Shown one piece after another: positions 1-13,017 of a stretch of 64,000 nt of DNA. The translations under genes and the position numbers were made by a program. The notes below the pieces were generated by a model. The model did not search any database, had not been told where the DNA came from, and saw nothing but the letters and a program-made list of their open reading frames with translations. Within the stretch, counting starts at the first letter, position 1; every line of letters begins with the position of its first letter. The DNA is from Cristatella mucedo (lineage: Eukaryota > Bryozoa > Phylactolaemata > Cristatellidae): the NCBI GenBank assembly GCA_009760855.2, contig WPIO01000080.1, positions 299,501 to 363,500 of the forward strand, given 5' to 3'.

Positions 1-960
1 TTCGAGGTGTCTCCGACGTTGTCCCGGATTTATACTTGTGAGAAGAATGCCGCAAGATCCCTGGATGAATTAATGGCTTTATTAGCCATTTTGTTCCATT
101 GCTGGTGACCGTGCGTGTCTGTTGAAGATAATGTATTTAGGATGATCAGGTCTGGGTGGCGGTGCATCTGTATCTGTTTCAGGTAGCGAATATTGTGCTT
201 TAGGTAAGTGCCCTCAGTAAGTATGACGGTTCCCGTAAGCATTCTAATAAATTGGCGAAAGCATATACAAGTAAGTGTCTGTGGACAGGCAGAAGGTTCG
301 TGAAAGAATCAGATACAGTTCCTGTCACTTGTTTTGTGGTGGCTATCAAACCTGCACGAGTGGTTATAGTCATGAGACATTTTAAGCAGAAACTAAAGGA
401 CAGAGTCTCTTTCGTGGCCATTTTGCATGGGCTATAAAGGAAGCCTGTCAATTAGCGAGCAAAGAGTGCGTGGGTTGTTATCTCATTCTGTAAGTCTTTC
501 TAGTGATGTCATACCAGACAGCAGGCTTCGAAGAGCAGGCTTTGTTAGCTCCACTTTAATTGTAAAGTCAGGGAATGTCGCGATGTTGGTCAGCAGTGAA
601 TTCTGGGCTGATCAAAATTCGTACTTCCTATCTGCTGCTGGTGCAACCGCTTCGGCTTTCTACGGCAACGCTTTCTTCAGCAGCACCCGTATGCAGTAGT
701 ATCCTTCTGCTAACTATATTATAAAAAATATAATAAGATAACACTATTACATTATATTATATATATATATATAATAACTATACCATTAAATTATTGTTAT
801 ATTATTCAGCTTATTGTATTAATAAGAATAACACATTTGATATAGCGCCCTCAGAGAACTCAATCTGTCTAGGCACTACATTTACTGCAAATTTCTGCTG
901 CAGCTGTTCCTTTCTATAAAAACGAAAAGTAACTACTTCATCGACCGTGCAATCTCTCCA
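1..960. other. No confident gene; possible broken coding remnant
   Basis: On the - strand, two overlapping reading frames (about 451-200 and 242-30) read like one protein interrupted by a one-base shift near 220-240. The first holds MATKETLSFSFCLKCLMTI and ends LLECLREPSYLLRALT. I do not recognise a family and see no splice sites that would join the frames. The stretch 715-800 is AT-rich with short (TA)n runs. The stretch 830-960 contains a LINE-tail-like motif (gcgccctcagagaac at 845) in reverse orientation. Confidence 0.25.
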
Positions 961-1331
961 CCTCACACCTCCTCTCTTTCTTCGCTGTCTCTTCCCTCTC
1001 ACTTGACACTGTCTGCCTTCCTCATCACTGTCTCTGCGCCCAATCTGTCTGTCTGTCTGTCTCTGTCTGTCTTGCCCTCTGTCCCCTGTCTTTCTCACCA
1101 TCTGTATCCCACTCTTATCCCTCTTCTTCCGTCTCTCTCGGCATTGGCTTCTTCTCTCTGTCTCCTTCTCTGTCTCGTGCTGTCTCCCTCTTCTCTCTTT
1201 ATCTCTTGTCTCCCCCTCTCTCCGTCTCCCTCTGCCTCTTCCTCTGTCTGTCTGTGTTTCTCCCTCTCCTCTCCATCTCTCTGTCCCTCTCTGTCCCTCT
1301 CTCCCTCTGTCTCTGTTTGTCTATGTCTCTG

Positions 1332-1392
<61 letters not shown>

Positions 1393-1440
1393 GTCTCTTC
1401 GTCTCCCTCTTTGTGCTGTATTTCTATCCACTCTGCATGC
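960..1440. repeat. Polypyrimidine tract with (CT)n core
   Basis: Almost pure pyrimidines on the + strand, with an uninterrupted (CT)n core at about 1336-1387 and degenerate CTGT/CCCT units to its left. Long serine/leucine or arginine/glutamate frames across it are by-products of the repeat and are not genes. Confidence 0.95.
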
Positions 1441-1517
1441 CACACTGATACATTTTATATTTAACTAATAAATTGCTGAGATAGGTAAAGAAGTTCTGCG
1501 ACGTCGGCTAAAGGTCG

Positions 1518-1526
1518 TATAATATA
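1518..1526 (+). promoter_or_regulatory. TATA-like box upstream of the H4-like gene
   Basis: TATAATATA lies 50 bp before the ATG at 1576. The spacing suits a replication-dependent histone gene with a short leader. No clear CCAAT or GATCC histone element was found next to it, so this is suggestive only. Confidence 0.4.
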
Positions 1527-1575
1527 CGCTGCACCGGCTAAAGGGTAAGTAATTGGCTTCGAGCGAATGCGAAAC

Positions 1576-1892
1576 ATGTCTGGACGTGAAAAGGGAGGCA
1601 AATGTCTTGGAAATGTCTTGGCGGTGCCAAGCGTCACCGAAAGGTTCTCCGCGACAACATCCAGGGTATCAAGAAGCCGTCTGCCCGCCGCCTGGCCCGC
1701 CGTGGTGGTGTGAAGCGCATCTCTGGCCTCGTCTACGACGAAGACTGCAGCGTGCTGAGGGTATTCCTCGACGATGTCATCCGCGACGCAGTGACGTACA
1801 CTGAGCTCGCGATGAGGAAGACTGCGACTGCCGTGGACGTGGTTTACACTCTCAAGCGACAAGGCAGGACCCTGTACGGCTTCACAGGTTAA
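1576..1892 (+). pseudogene. Divergent histone H4-like gene broken by an 11-bp tandem duplication
   Basis: The core of histone H4 is clear: [20 protein letters not shown], then [25 protein letters not shown] and [12 protein letters not shown]4 forms the histone octamer with H3, H2A and H2B. The natural start at 1576 reads [12 protein letters not shown] and then leaves frame, because an 11-bp unit (aaatgtcttgg) occurs twice in tandem at 1600-1610 and 1611-1621. With one unit the tail would join the core, keeping lysines equivalent to K5, K8 and K16 but losing K12. The core frame can also start at the ATG at 1602, giving 96 residues with a shortened tail. The core carries many substitutions in a protein that is normally almost invariant (for example [16 protein letters not shown]). 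A canonical 3' stem-loop follows. It is either a recently broken gene or an unusual variant started at 1602. Confidence 0.85.
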
Positions 1893-1917
1893 GAAGGTTC
1901 CTCGAGTTCCTTAAAAA

Positions 1918-1933
1918 GGTCCTTTTTAGGACC
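1918..1933 (+). terminator. Histone mRNA 3' stem-loop
   Basis: GGTCCT-TTTT-AGGACC forms a 6-bp stem with a four-base loop, 26 bp after the H4-like stop. It matches the animal replication-dependent histone 3' end in stem length, loop length and the pyrimidine/purine pattern. A purine-rich stretch (caagagaatc, about 1948) follows, where the U7 snRNA-binding downstream element is expected. Such transcripts are cleaved rather than polyadenylated. Confidence 0.9.
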
Positions 1934-2254
1934 ATTCATTCACTATCAAGAGAATCTAGCGTCGGCAATGGCTTTCACTAAGCTACGTGGTAGTTAACCT
2001 GACCTGTTAGGTTAATCTGACCTAGGAAAGTCAGGTGACTTGTTACTTGTGGCTAGAAGTTCGATAGATGAACTGAACGAGAGTATTCTAGATTTTTATT
2101 GCTATGCGCTAGTAATGAAAATATTTCTGGCGCAGTGGATACTCACAAATTTGTTGTGGATACTCCTAGTTAAACTAGATTAATCCTTGTTTTGACTTCA
2201 TTGTCTTTGCAGCTAAAATTTCGGCCCCCTATCTGTACCGCTTAAGGCTAGGCA

Positions 2255-2435
2255 CCGGCTCAGCACTAGAGTGGCACACTAGGTAAGGCGGTTGCTTTCA
2301 CGACCTCGGTCCCGAGGTTGAGGGTTCTATTCCTTAGGTGGGCGATTCTTTATTGCCACAGCAAGCGGTAGTGATAGCCATAAAGGCTCTTCTGTCGCTA
2401 TACAAAAAGAGGCCATTGAATCGGCTAGAATTTAT
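2255..2435 (+). mobile_element. tRNA-derived SINE, family 1
   Basis: It has a box-A-like segment (gtggcacactaggtaaggc) and a box-B-like segment (gggttctattcc) typical of an internal RNA polymerase III promoter. The body ends gctcttctgtcgctatacaaaaagaggc. It is closely similar to the copies at 15944-16115 (+), about 15085-15262 (-) and about 51055-51225 (-). Confidence 0.85.
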
Positions 2436-2599
2436 TTATTTAAGCTGCAGCTACTAGGCCGTCCTACTGCTACACAGGATGGCCTCTCGAAGAGTGAGAG
2501 TGAGCTGAAAGGTGGAAGGTCTACTGCTGCTGCCTTGCTCATGATACTGAACGAGACGAATCTGTGAGTAAAGGCTCGCTCGCTTTTGAATAGCTGGTC

Positions 2600-2782
2600 A
2601 GTCCCACGATTTGCATGTCACTTCCCCATTGGAGCTAGGATGGATGCCTGTTGAGCAACGGATACAGAGCAAAGTTCTTAATGTAAAGCGCCTAGAAAGA
2701 GATTGAGTTCTCTGAGGGTTCTTTATCAAGTGCATTATTATTATTATTATTATTATTATTATCATTATTATTATTACGCCAA
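2600..2782 (+). mobile_element. LINE family 1 3' tail with (ATT)n
   Basis: The sequence taaagcgcctagaaagagat, then a tail hairpin partner and (ATT)n, is the recurrent 3' end of the L2/CR1-like LINE in this window. The tail can fold as a hairpin (AAGCGCC pairing with GGCGCTT), although this copy has decayed on the right arm (gggttctttat). Confidence 0.8.
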
Positions 2783-3262
2783 CCCACAAGGCGCACCATG
2801 GCTTGGCTCCTTCGTACCTAGCTGAACTGCTGCACCAGTTTCAGCCTGTTCGCACCCTCAGGTCCTGTGTGGACAATAAATTAGCTGTTCCATTCCTCTG
2901 CTAAAAGAACGTTGGCGACAGAAGCTTTAGCTCTGCAGGTCCTAGACTGTGGAACTCGCTTCCACAATTCTTACACAAAGACAAATACTCTTCTGCTGCC
3001 GACTACGGCTCATTCTTTTCAGCGGTCCTGAGCTGCTACTTCCATGCTACTCACTACCTCAACTGCTCTCCTGGCTCTGCTATGGTTCCCCTTTCTCTTT
3101 GTTGCGTGAGACGAAGTCTGTTGGCTACCGAATGCGTACAGAAAGCCGCTTAGGCTGCGAGTTCGCTTTACAAAACTCTTCTGCGTAACACCCACCTAGT
3201 CTTTATGACTTTGTGGAGCTACAGACTGAGATACATTACATTACATTACATTACATTGGAGC
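2776..3262 (+). mobile_element. LINE family 2, ORF2 C-terminal relic with (ATTAC)n tail
   Basis: The translation shows LAPSYLAELLHQFQPVRTLRS and later SFSSAGPRLWNSLPQFLHKD, the end of the reverse-transcriptase protein of L2/CR1-type elements, broken by stops. It ends with four to five ATTAC repeats at 3235-3258, a different tail from family 1. A better preserved copy lies at 40583-41218. Confidence 0.8.
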
Positions 3263-4285
3263 TCAAACCCAGCAGTTGTTGCTTCCCCTCCCCCATCCCC
3301 CCCCCCCCCCCCCCGAAGTTGTTGCTGCCCCCCCCCCCCAGTTGTTGCTGCCCCCCTTGGGCTGGAGACAGGAACTGGCATTCCCTTCTGACTCAGTGTG
3401 TGCGAGCGGCTGTCCATTTTTCAGGGCATTAACTGACTGAAGTCAGAATTTTGTTTTATGGTCTCCCGAGCGAACGTCTGGCGCGACAAATGCATCGTTG
3501 GAGAAGCTGCACAGACGGCAGCGTCGGCGTCGGCGTCGGAGGCAGCGGCTGACAATCTGCACAGCTGCAGCAGCCGTCGGCTCATCGGGCCAGGCTGCTG
3601 TTGACAATCTGGCCGCATTTCTCGGAATGGAGCGGCTCGCGGGAAATTCTTCCCTCGTAATAAATCGTAAACGCAGATGAATATTCTGCAACAGCCTGAT
3701 TGATTGTGGTCATCAGCAGCTGAAACAACTCGGGCGGCAGTTCCGCGCCTGGCTCCCCAGCTGCACCCAGCGACCTTCACAGGGCCGGCACTGCCTGCCT
3801 GCCTGCTTACCGGTGCTTGCCAAATAGTTGCCAGCTCAATGGCTATACCAGCAGGTACTTTACCGCTGAGTCAGTGGGGCGGGAAGGGGGCTCAGCAAGA
3901 AGCCGCCGAGCGGCCGCTCGAGTCCAGCCCAAGCAGCTCCAGAAAGGGAAATACGACGACGAGCCCTCGACGGTCGTGGAAAGAGATCGAGTAGCTAAGA
4001 GATTAGGACGCTTTATCAAGTGTGTTATAATTATTATTATGATTATTACTATATCGTACGCCCCCTGACGGTCGACCGGTACAAGGCTGCTTCGGCTGGC
4101 CTAAAGCCAGTTCATTTTCTCACTCCATCGCAGCCCACTCGAGTATTTCCCTTTCACTCCTAAAAAAGATACACGAGTGGCAGAAGAGCCCTGAAGAGCT
4201 CTCGCTGCGCTTGCCTTTCGCAGAGGAAGCCGAGTGCTTCCTTCTTCAGCACTCGCGATCGTTCACTACAGACCTCGAAGTTTTG
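3262..4285. other. No gene recognised; homopolymer C runs and GC-rich spacer
   Basis: Runs of C at 3296-3314 and 3331-3340 interrupt a pyrimidine-rich stretch. Between 3430 and 4070 the sequence is mildly GC-rich with overlapping open frames of no recognisable family. A short (ATT)n stretch at about 4027-4043 resembles a LINE 3' end. Confidence 0.4.
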
Positions 4286-4289
4286 GCAA

Positions 4290-5000
<711 letters not shown>

Positions 5001-5439
5001 CTCTAATATGTACGTGCATATAATATGAACATATATTTTACTCATTTTTGGGACAAATAAGTAAAACAATCCTAATGAGTAAAGCAATGCGAGTGGGAAG
5101 AAGCAAATGTCCATTTCTGTGAACCGGCTTCTAAAATCTTGGCGTATCAGGATAATTCTGTTAGGCTTAGCCCTAAAGGCTCTTAGTTGGCGACTGTAAA
5201 CGCAAAAGCGAAGTACCCAAGGTCAAATGCAATAGCATCCGACGTCTTTATTAAAAGTCTATTTTACTATTTTCCTATTGCCAGCCAGCGGCCATCACAA
5301 TCTATCGCCTCTATGAGTTCAAGATTTGCTTCAACGTTGCTTTAACTGTGAGTGAGCCCGGCTGGGTGATGATTCCACTAAGGAGCAGATACGGACGAAT
5401 CGTAACCAGGTAACCGTCGTAACCAGGTAAAATATGTGA

Positions 5440-6062
5440 GAAATCGTGACATCTCGTCTCGACTTCTGCAACTCACTGCTCACTGGCCTACCAGCATGTG
5501 CGATCAGGCGATTGCAGCTGGTGCAAAACTCTGCAGCTAGGCTTGTCTGTCGTGAGCGTCACAGTTGCCACATTACTCCACTTCTCGCCGACCTGTACTG
5601 GCTACCAGTCAAGCAACGGATTGACTTCAAGGTTTTGTCGCTCACTTTTAGGTCCCTTCATTCTATTGCTCCAGCCTATCTGTCAGATATACTACCCCAT
5701 CAGGCTAAGCATCGTACCACCCGCTTTTCGGAATCCAACAGTCTAGAAATACCTCGTACAAACCTTAAATCCTTTGGAGACCGTGCATTTAGTTCATATG
5801 CTCCCAAAGCCTGGAACTCTCTCCCGACCTGCGTCAGAACATCCCCTGACCTGACCACATTTAAAAGGAACCTAAAAACACACCTATTTAGGACAGCATT
5901 TAGTGGGTCCCTGTGATTCATTTCGTTTGTTTTTTCAAGCATGATTTTACTTACCTTTCAATTGCATTTCACTTTACAGCAAATGCAAAGCGGCTGGAGA
6001 GAGATTAAGTTCTCTGAGGGCGCTTCATCAAGTGAATTATTATTATTATTATTATTATTAAA
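5440..6062 (+). mobile_element. LINE family 1 (L2/CR1-like), 5'-truncated, ORF2 C-terminus and 3' tail
   Basis: An open frame at 5446-5916 encodes the end of a non-LTR retrotransposon polyprotein. Diagnostic strings are [58 protein letters not shown] and [15 protein letters not shown] 3' untranslated part follows, with the hairpin motif and (ATT)n at 6038-6058. Only the 3' end is present, as is usual after truncated target-primed reverse transcription. Confidence 0.9.
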
Positions 6063-6240
6063 ATACGGACAAATCGTCGCCAGGCATACGACAGGAAAAC
6101 GGTACTCATCAAAAACGGTATAAGACCAGAATTTGCAATGAATGAAAGCTGGAACTTGCATGCATGTACTTATGAGTATTGAGTGATCCTGTCTGCTCAC
6201 TCAGCGACTCAAAAAAATGATCTGTTATTTTGGTCTCATG

Positions 6241-7335
6241 GACACTGGCGACCATGTTGAACAGCCTGCTACGAGCACTGTGCCCGTGGCAGACTTACAC
6301 GGCTGTACGAACAAACGAATCCTTGTTAGCTGGCCCAATCTTTGGCGCGTCGCGTGCCCACGTTTCCTAGCCCAGGGCTGAGGCGTTCTTCGAGCTGAGC
6401 GACTTCGCGACCGACGTGTGTCGTGCGTTTGATGTGCAGGCGGAGGCCGACGATGGGCACGTGGAGTTCGATGATCGGCAGGTCGAGGCCGTCGATCGGC
6501 TGGACAATGCCAAGCTGCAGGGCAGCGAACGAAGGCTGAAGGTACGGCTGAAGGCGAGGTTGAAAGCGAGGCTGCTTCCTCTCCTTCCTCTGTAGCCTCA
6601 GAGAACGGGGTACGAGTAGCCCCGCATGTTGCCGCAGAGACAATCGACTAATATCTGAGTCGTTACTCCACGCGGACCTTTTCTGCCGAGGAAGACTTTG
6701 CGTATCGGGAGTCGTGTATGCAGCACGTCTCACAGCAATCTCTGTAGAACGCCCCTCAACAGTGGTGCCTTCACCTAGTAGCCACATTTACTTCGAACTA
6801 GGCATCATGATTCAAAAGGAAAAAAGAGGAGCAAGGGAGTAATAACATATGGTAATATGATAATTTAGCATGATAATCAAGAAGTTGATTATTTACTCAA
6901 ACTTAAAGCAAAATATGTGAAAAATCATGCTTTGTTTTTACCACGAACACTAACCAAAGTCTCTAGACAACCAACCCTTGTAACATGCATGCAGTAACTT
7001 GTAATTTATCGGCTTCCTCGCATGAGCATGCTACCATAGATACCATAGCATGTAGTTCCGTGCCGAGTCCAGGGCTGATCAGGCTGACCGCCGCCGGCAC
7101 GACCCACCAGCAGTGGTTCGCCTTCGTCGGCAGCCGCGTGTGCCGTTTCCTAGCCATCGCAACCGAAAATTAGCAGCTGAAGACTCGGAATCCAGGAAGC
7201 CCGGCACTAATACCTCGGCGTATTGTGACGCACAGATTTTGACAGCTAATACGGCGTCGTTTGTTCGTACAGCTATGTTGAGATCTGTTGAAGGCACAGT
7301 GCTCATAGCAGGGTGTTCAACACAGTCGCCAGAGT
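6241..7335. repeat. Internal inverted repeat flanking a possible exon
   Basis: The segment 6241-6345 (+) is similar to the reverse complement of 7220-7335, sharing for example ctgtacgaacaaacga and gagcactgtgcc. Between them, a + strand frame after a splice-acceptor-like site (tttcctag, to about 6371) reads AEAFFELSDFATDVCRAFDV and continues to a stop near 6592. I do not recognise the protein, and the exon reading is tentative. Confidence 0.35.
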
Positions 7336-7784
7336 ATTCTTATATTTACGTTTAAAAAACGCGTTTTTAGTTATCTGTTTGTCTTACGATTTAGATTCTT
7401 AGTTAATGTTTAAATTCACTTTTGATTTGCTAATACTGACACGGCACACAAGTGGCCACCTTCTATGAGCGAATCATATCTTCTAGAACTTTTCGTTCAA
7501 TTAAATTTAAAATCAATTTATTTTCAAGTTCGACTTTCTGAGTGCAGTTTGTCTTGCTAATTTATATAGCACAATCGCTTCTACTTGCCTTCCATTGGTC
7601 AGTGCCGGCAAGCGAACCAGAAGCGCCTTCCATTTGCAGGACTTCGACGGGACGTCCAGATACGGAATGGCCGAGGTTTGTGAGGCTACGGCGCGCGCGT
7701 GCGTCAGCGCCGCTTCTACGTCGCAAGACAACTCTGCCTAGACACAAGCGAGGTAGGCGAAGCGCCCCCTCCGTTTAGCGCTAC

Positions 7785-7935
7785 TGTAATTCTATACTAT
7801 AATTCATTTGTACAGCGCCCCAAGAGCACTTAATCTCTATTCAGGCGTTTCACATCTGCCATGGGCTCGAGCCCACGACCTCGGCCAGACCTTGGTCGGC
7901 ACCTTAACCACTGGGCCAAACCAGCGCGGCGCTAC
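7785..7935 (-). mobile_element. tRNA-derived SINE, family 2
   Basis: The reverse complement reads tggcccagtggttaagg (box A, Ser/Leu-tRNA-like) and later gtgggctcgagccc (box B). Its 3' part (cgcctgaatagagattaagt, then ggggcgctgtacaaatg) resembles the LINE family 1 tail, suggesting a SINE that borrows the LINE 3' end. A related copy lies at about 48885-49035. Confidence 0.7.
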
Positions 7936-7999
7936 AAATGCCAGTGGACGACTTGTGGGAGGCCTCGCTCTGCTTGGCGCCAGCAGTGCTGCGACCTCG

Positions 8000-9300
8000 C
8001 GTCGCTTCGCGCGCGCGCGGTTTTCAGCATTAGCGGGTGAGCTGCCCGCGGTCACGCCACCCTCTCGCGTCGCGTGGTGGCGGCGACGGCGACTGCGTCA
8101 GTCTGGCCCCGGCGCTGTGTATCAACCGGTGCGGCCATGCAAGCGAACGCTACAGACGCGCGAAGTGGCTTCAGCGTCCGGACGGACGGAGGCCGCGAGC
8201 GTTGCGCCGCCTAGCGGTGCCAGTCGCTGGCCGGCGCGCATGAATCAGTGCTGGCGAAGCCTTGTAGACGCGGGGGCGGCCAGCGACCATTGACTAGCCA
8301 CTGCGGCGCCTATTCGCAAAGGTTCGCCGCTTTGCGCAACTGCATCACGAAAATGCAGGAATACGCAGATGGCGCACTACGATGGCTATGTATTTCGCAG
8401 TGCTGCCGTCTCTTGCGAGACATTGCGACAACTCGGAATTGGCGTGGCGCTGAGCGCCCCACGTCCCTACCACCGCCCGCTTGAATTGCCCCAAATTCAC
8501 TAGCCGCCTTCACTGCCGCATTGACTTGCGCCGACGCGCGTATGCAGGTTCGCGGGGGCCACCGCGCGGCTGCCGCCCCGTTGCCGCCGCTACCAGCCCG
8601 TTGCCGCCGCTACCAGCCAGGCCGCCACCCGAACGCGGCTGCGGCGGCGGCTAGGATTTTATTTGATGTTGTTTACCACCCCTGGCGCCGCAATAAGCCG
8701 CTTCGAAGGCGATTTATGACAGACCTGGTGACCGGGCCCAAGCTTCCTGCCGCATTAGCGGCAGCGTCGGCGTCGCGTGGCCGGTGCTTTCGGAAACTCG
8801 AGCGGCACACCGGCACAGCGCGCAGCTTTGCTCGCCGCTGCAAAAAAATTGGGTTAGAAAAAAGAAAAGACGAGTTTCAGCTTCCGCTTGCGCAGGAGCC
8901 GCTTTCGGAAGAACCCGCGACGAGACTCGGCGGCTGCACCCCGAACGAGCCGCTGCCGCTGCTGCTGCGAGCCTTCGCGTCACATCCGGTCCGTGACAAG
9001 TTTTTCACCATAATCCTAATTAGCCGACCTTGCTCCTCAGCGAGCTTCGAGGGGAGGGGGCGTGCATTCGAGCTCGAACGGCGGCAGCGCTTCCTGGCGG
9101 CAGCGCTTCCTGGCGGCAGTTAAGGCCAAGGTTGAACGGCCTGGCCGTCGCTGGCGAAGCCGTGGGAGGAAGCACCGCGCCAAGTCTTACTGCCTGCGAA
9201 TTAAGATGCTTAGAGAGACGGGCAAAAGTCTGCAGCGTGGCGTGTTTACCGTGTTTAGTGAGGAGCGTGCTGAATCACACCTGCTCAGGCTCTCAAGCGG
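8000..9300. other. GC-rich, CpG-rich region upstream of LMO-A
   Basis: This strongly GC-rich stretch is shared in inverted form with 48300-47450 upstream of LMO-B (for example tgcggcggcggctaggattt). Its position 5' of the LMO gene in both units fits a promoter or 5' leader. Open frames across it are not conserved in reading frame between copies, so I do not call a protein. Confidence 0.55.
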
Positions 9301-10512
9301 CGTATCAACTTCAAGGTTCAAGGTCGCTAGTTTTTAGTTCCTTTCCTTCTCCTGCTACGACGCTCCAATAAGAAATAGTCCTAATCAGGATTACAACCCT
9401 GCAGCCCGCTCTTCTGACCCAGGTTGATGGCTATGCCTCTGACGAACCTCAAAACCGTCGGAGACAATATTATCTGTTCTTACGCTACTAAGCCCCGGAA
9501 GCCACTCGCTGGACAAGTGAAATGAAAGCCTTGCCTCGATGAAATCTAAAGCGAAGCTAAATATCTCCCAGCGCCTTACAGCCAGCCATTGCTACGCCGC
9601 AGCAGGCGGCGAGTTCCGGTGACGGCAGCTGTGCCGCCGCCGACGCCGAAAAGCCCGCCCTTCTCCGCCGGGCATTCTCTTTCCTACTCTCGTCTGCTGC
9701 TTTCTACTCGCCTACAGCCCTGGCGGCGGCGGCGGAAGTGCAGCTGTACTAGTTGATGAGAAGGAGAGTGCTAGCTGCGTATCGATGAGAAGGAGAGCGA
9801 TGCAGAGGATGGCTGCAGGCCTCAGATAGGGCCACTCCCGGCGGCAATTGGTAGTCTCTCCAGCTCTCAGTGGGTAGTCCGTGCTTTGCTGTGCTATAGC
9901 CGTCGTCGAAGTGGCGTCGGTTCCGCGGTGGCTGGCGTTTACTAGCCGGAGCTTACTTCAAGTCTGGGTGGGCCTTGTCCGGTTGTTTTTCCAGCCTAAT
10001 CGGACTCCTAGTTTATGGGACTCGGCAAGTAATTCCTTGCCATTTTGACGGAGCGCTCTGACGCCCTATGGCGTGCGCTTGGCTACCCTTGTGCGGCTGT
10101 GTGCTGCTAGGTCGCACTTTTGGCTCAAAGAAGAAATCAGATGCGTAAACTAGAAAAAAAAGGTTTTCAGTTGATACAAACTGCAGCCTTCACAGGCGCT
10201 CGTGCTAAAGCGGCCGCATGTATTTTCTCAGCTCTTGGCGCTACTCGCTCGCGTGGCTCCTAGCCAAAGCCGAGGCCAAGGCCGAAGACAAAGCCGAGGT
10301 GCAGTTGGTTGACGGCTCTGCGTCTGAGCACGGCGGCCGCTCCGCCACCGCCGCTCCACCGCCGCTCCACCGCCCGCCGCCGCCGCTCCACCGCCGCGCC
10401 TCCGCCCCACCGCCGCCCCCTCCGCCGCCAGCCTGCACCACGCCTCCGCCACGCCTCCGCCGACGCCTTCGAGTCGCCGCGGCTGCGTCGTTCGTACCGT
10501 GCATATATTCTC
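9300..10512. other. No gene recognised; leader region of LMO-A
   Basis: No protein family is recognised here. A proline-coding, GC-rich stretch at 10320-10480 ends just before the first ATG of LMO-A. The site actgcag at 10527 could act as a splice acceptor if translation begins in an upstream exon. Confidence 0.4.
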
Positions 10513-11693
<1,181 letters not shown>

Positions 11694-11865
11694 GCCTCCT
11701 TCGGCGGCGGTTGTCGGTGGCGGAATTCTTTCGTCGAAAGAGGCGTCACTCGCTTGCCAAGAAGCTCTCCTTCGTTGCCTCCTTCACGAAAAAGCTCCGC
11801 ACGTTGCTACCTAAGTGCAGCTGCGGCTTTGTCCCGGACGAAGCGTTGATCCAATGGCAGTATTT

Positions 11866-11871
11866 AATAAA
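11866..11871 (+). terminator. Poly(A) signal of LMO-A
   Basis: AATAAA sits 173 bp after the LMO-A stop at 11691-11693, within a 3' untranslated stretch that is well conserved among units A, B and C. In unit C the seemingly open frame across this stretch contains a stop, which supports untranslated sequence rather than coding. Confidence 0.65.
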
Positions 11872-12826
11872 TACGGGTTAGAGGTGCTAGCGTGTTTAAT
11901 GAATACGGCTGAGACGAGCTCCGTATCGTATCCGTATCGTAGACGATCGCCGTAGTCAGTGTCGTATCAACCCGGAGCGTGTCGTTCGCTTCCGGCGGTA
12001 TACGGCCGTAGTGCAGAGGTCTGCCGTGGTCGCGCGCGCACAAGATAGCTTGGCTAAAGTCGGCCGCTGAGCCGACTGGCTGTGACGTCACGCGGTGCGG
12101 ACTCGCCTGCCCGCTAGGGCCGGCGGCTTCGCCCCGCTAGCGCCGGCGGCCGCTCGCGAGCCGGGCTTCGAACGGGCAGGACTAGCGTGTCCCGCCCATC
12201 GTCTTCAGGCAACAGCAAGGTCAGACGCACCGAGCTGCAGGCGGAGGCGGCGACAAAGCGAAAACTAGCGGGCCGTGCAGGCCGAGCCCGTCCATGCCTG
12301 GATGGACGGACTCGGCCTGCTAGATATCGGCTTCTCGCTCCCTCCCGTGATTTCCGGCGATTTCCGTCAGTCGAATACTTCTCTTCGGCAGCCAATTCAT
12401 ATATAGGACGTGTACGTATACCGAGGTGTATGGGATAAATGAATGTAAAATGCAAAGAAAAAGTTCTCCGAAGGCACTTTTTACTAAGGACGATGGATGG
12501 CGCTTACACGGACGAGCTTCGACGAACTTTCGCCAAGTCAGATGCGGCCGTCGCTGCTCTAGCTGCGACTTTCGCCCGCCGCTACCCACCGCGCGCGCGG
12601 CGACGCTCGCTGCTTGCGGCAGCGACCGGTAGAAAAAGGCGCGCGCCAGAATCCGACCGACAAGCGGCCGCTCCCTCGAACGTTCGAGAATTCTTCGGGC
12701 GTCTCGTCGTTCGCTCGGCGGTTGTGGCGCAAGCGCACCGCTCCCTGTCTGTTTCTTCCTCTCTTCTCTCCTTCTCTCTCTCGCTGTCTCTCTCTCTCTC
12801 TATATATATATATTTCTCTCTCCCTA

Positions 12827-12836
<10 letters not shown>

Positions 12837-12899
<63 letters not shown>
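12837..12899. repeat. (CT)n tract upstream of the Runx-A promoter
   Basis: About 63 bp of pure CT on the sense strand, roughly 120 bp before the conserved CCAAT/TATTTTAGGACC module. Equivalent tracts precede Runx-B (40154-40215) and Runx-C (58379-58567). Confidence 0.95.
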
Positions 12900-12901
<2 letters not shown>

Positions 12902-13017
12902 GTTCGCCCACGTCACACGTCCGATGACATAGAGGCAAACGGCCCGCCCACGAAGCGGCACCGGTCGTACTTCCCTTCATGGGCCCGCCTCTCCACTTCC
13001 CGCCAAGTGCCGCCCCG

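Noticed and set aside
8521-9123. Arginine/alanine-rich open frame upstream of LMO-A with a partial match in unit B
   Set aside because: High GC content keeps frames open by chance; the match to unit B loses frame after a few dozen codons and no domain is recognisable.
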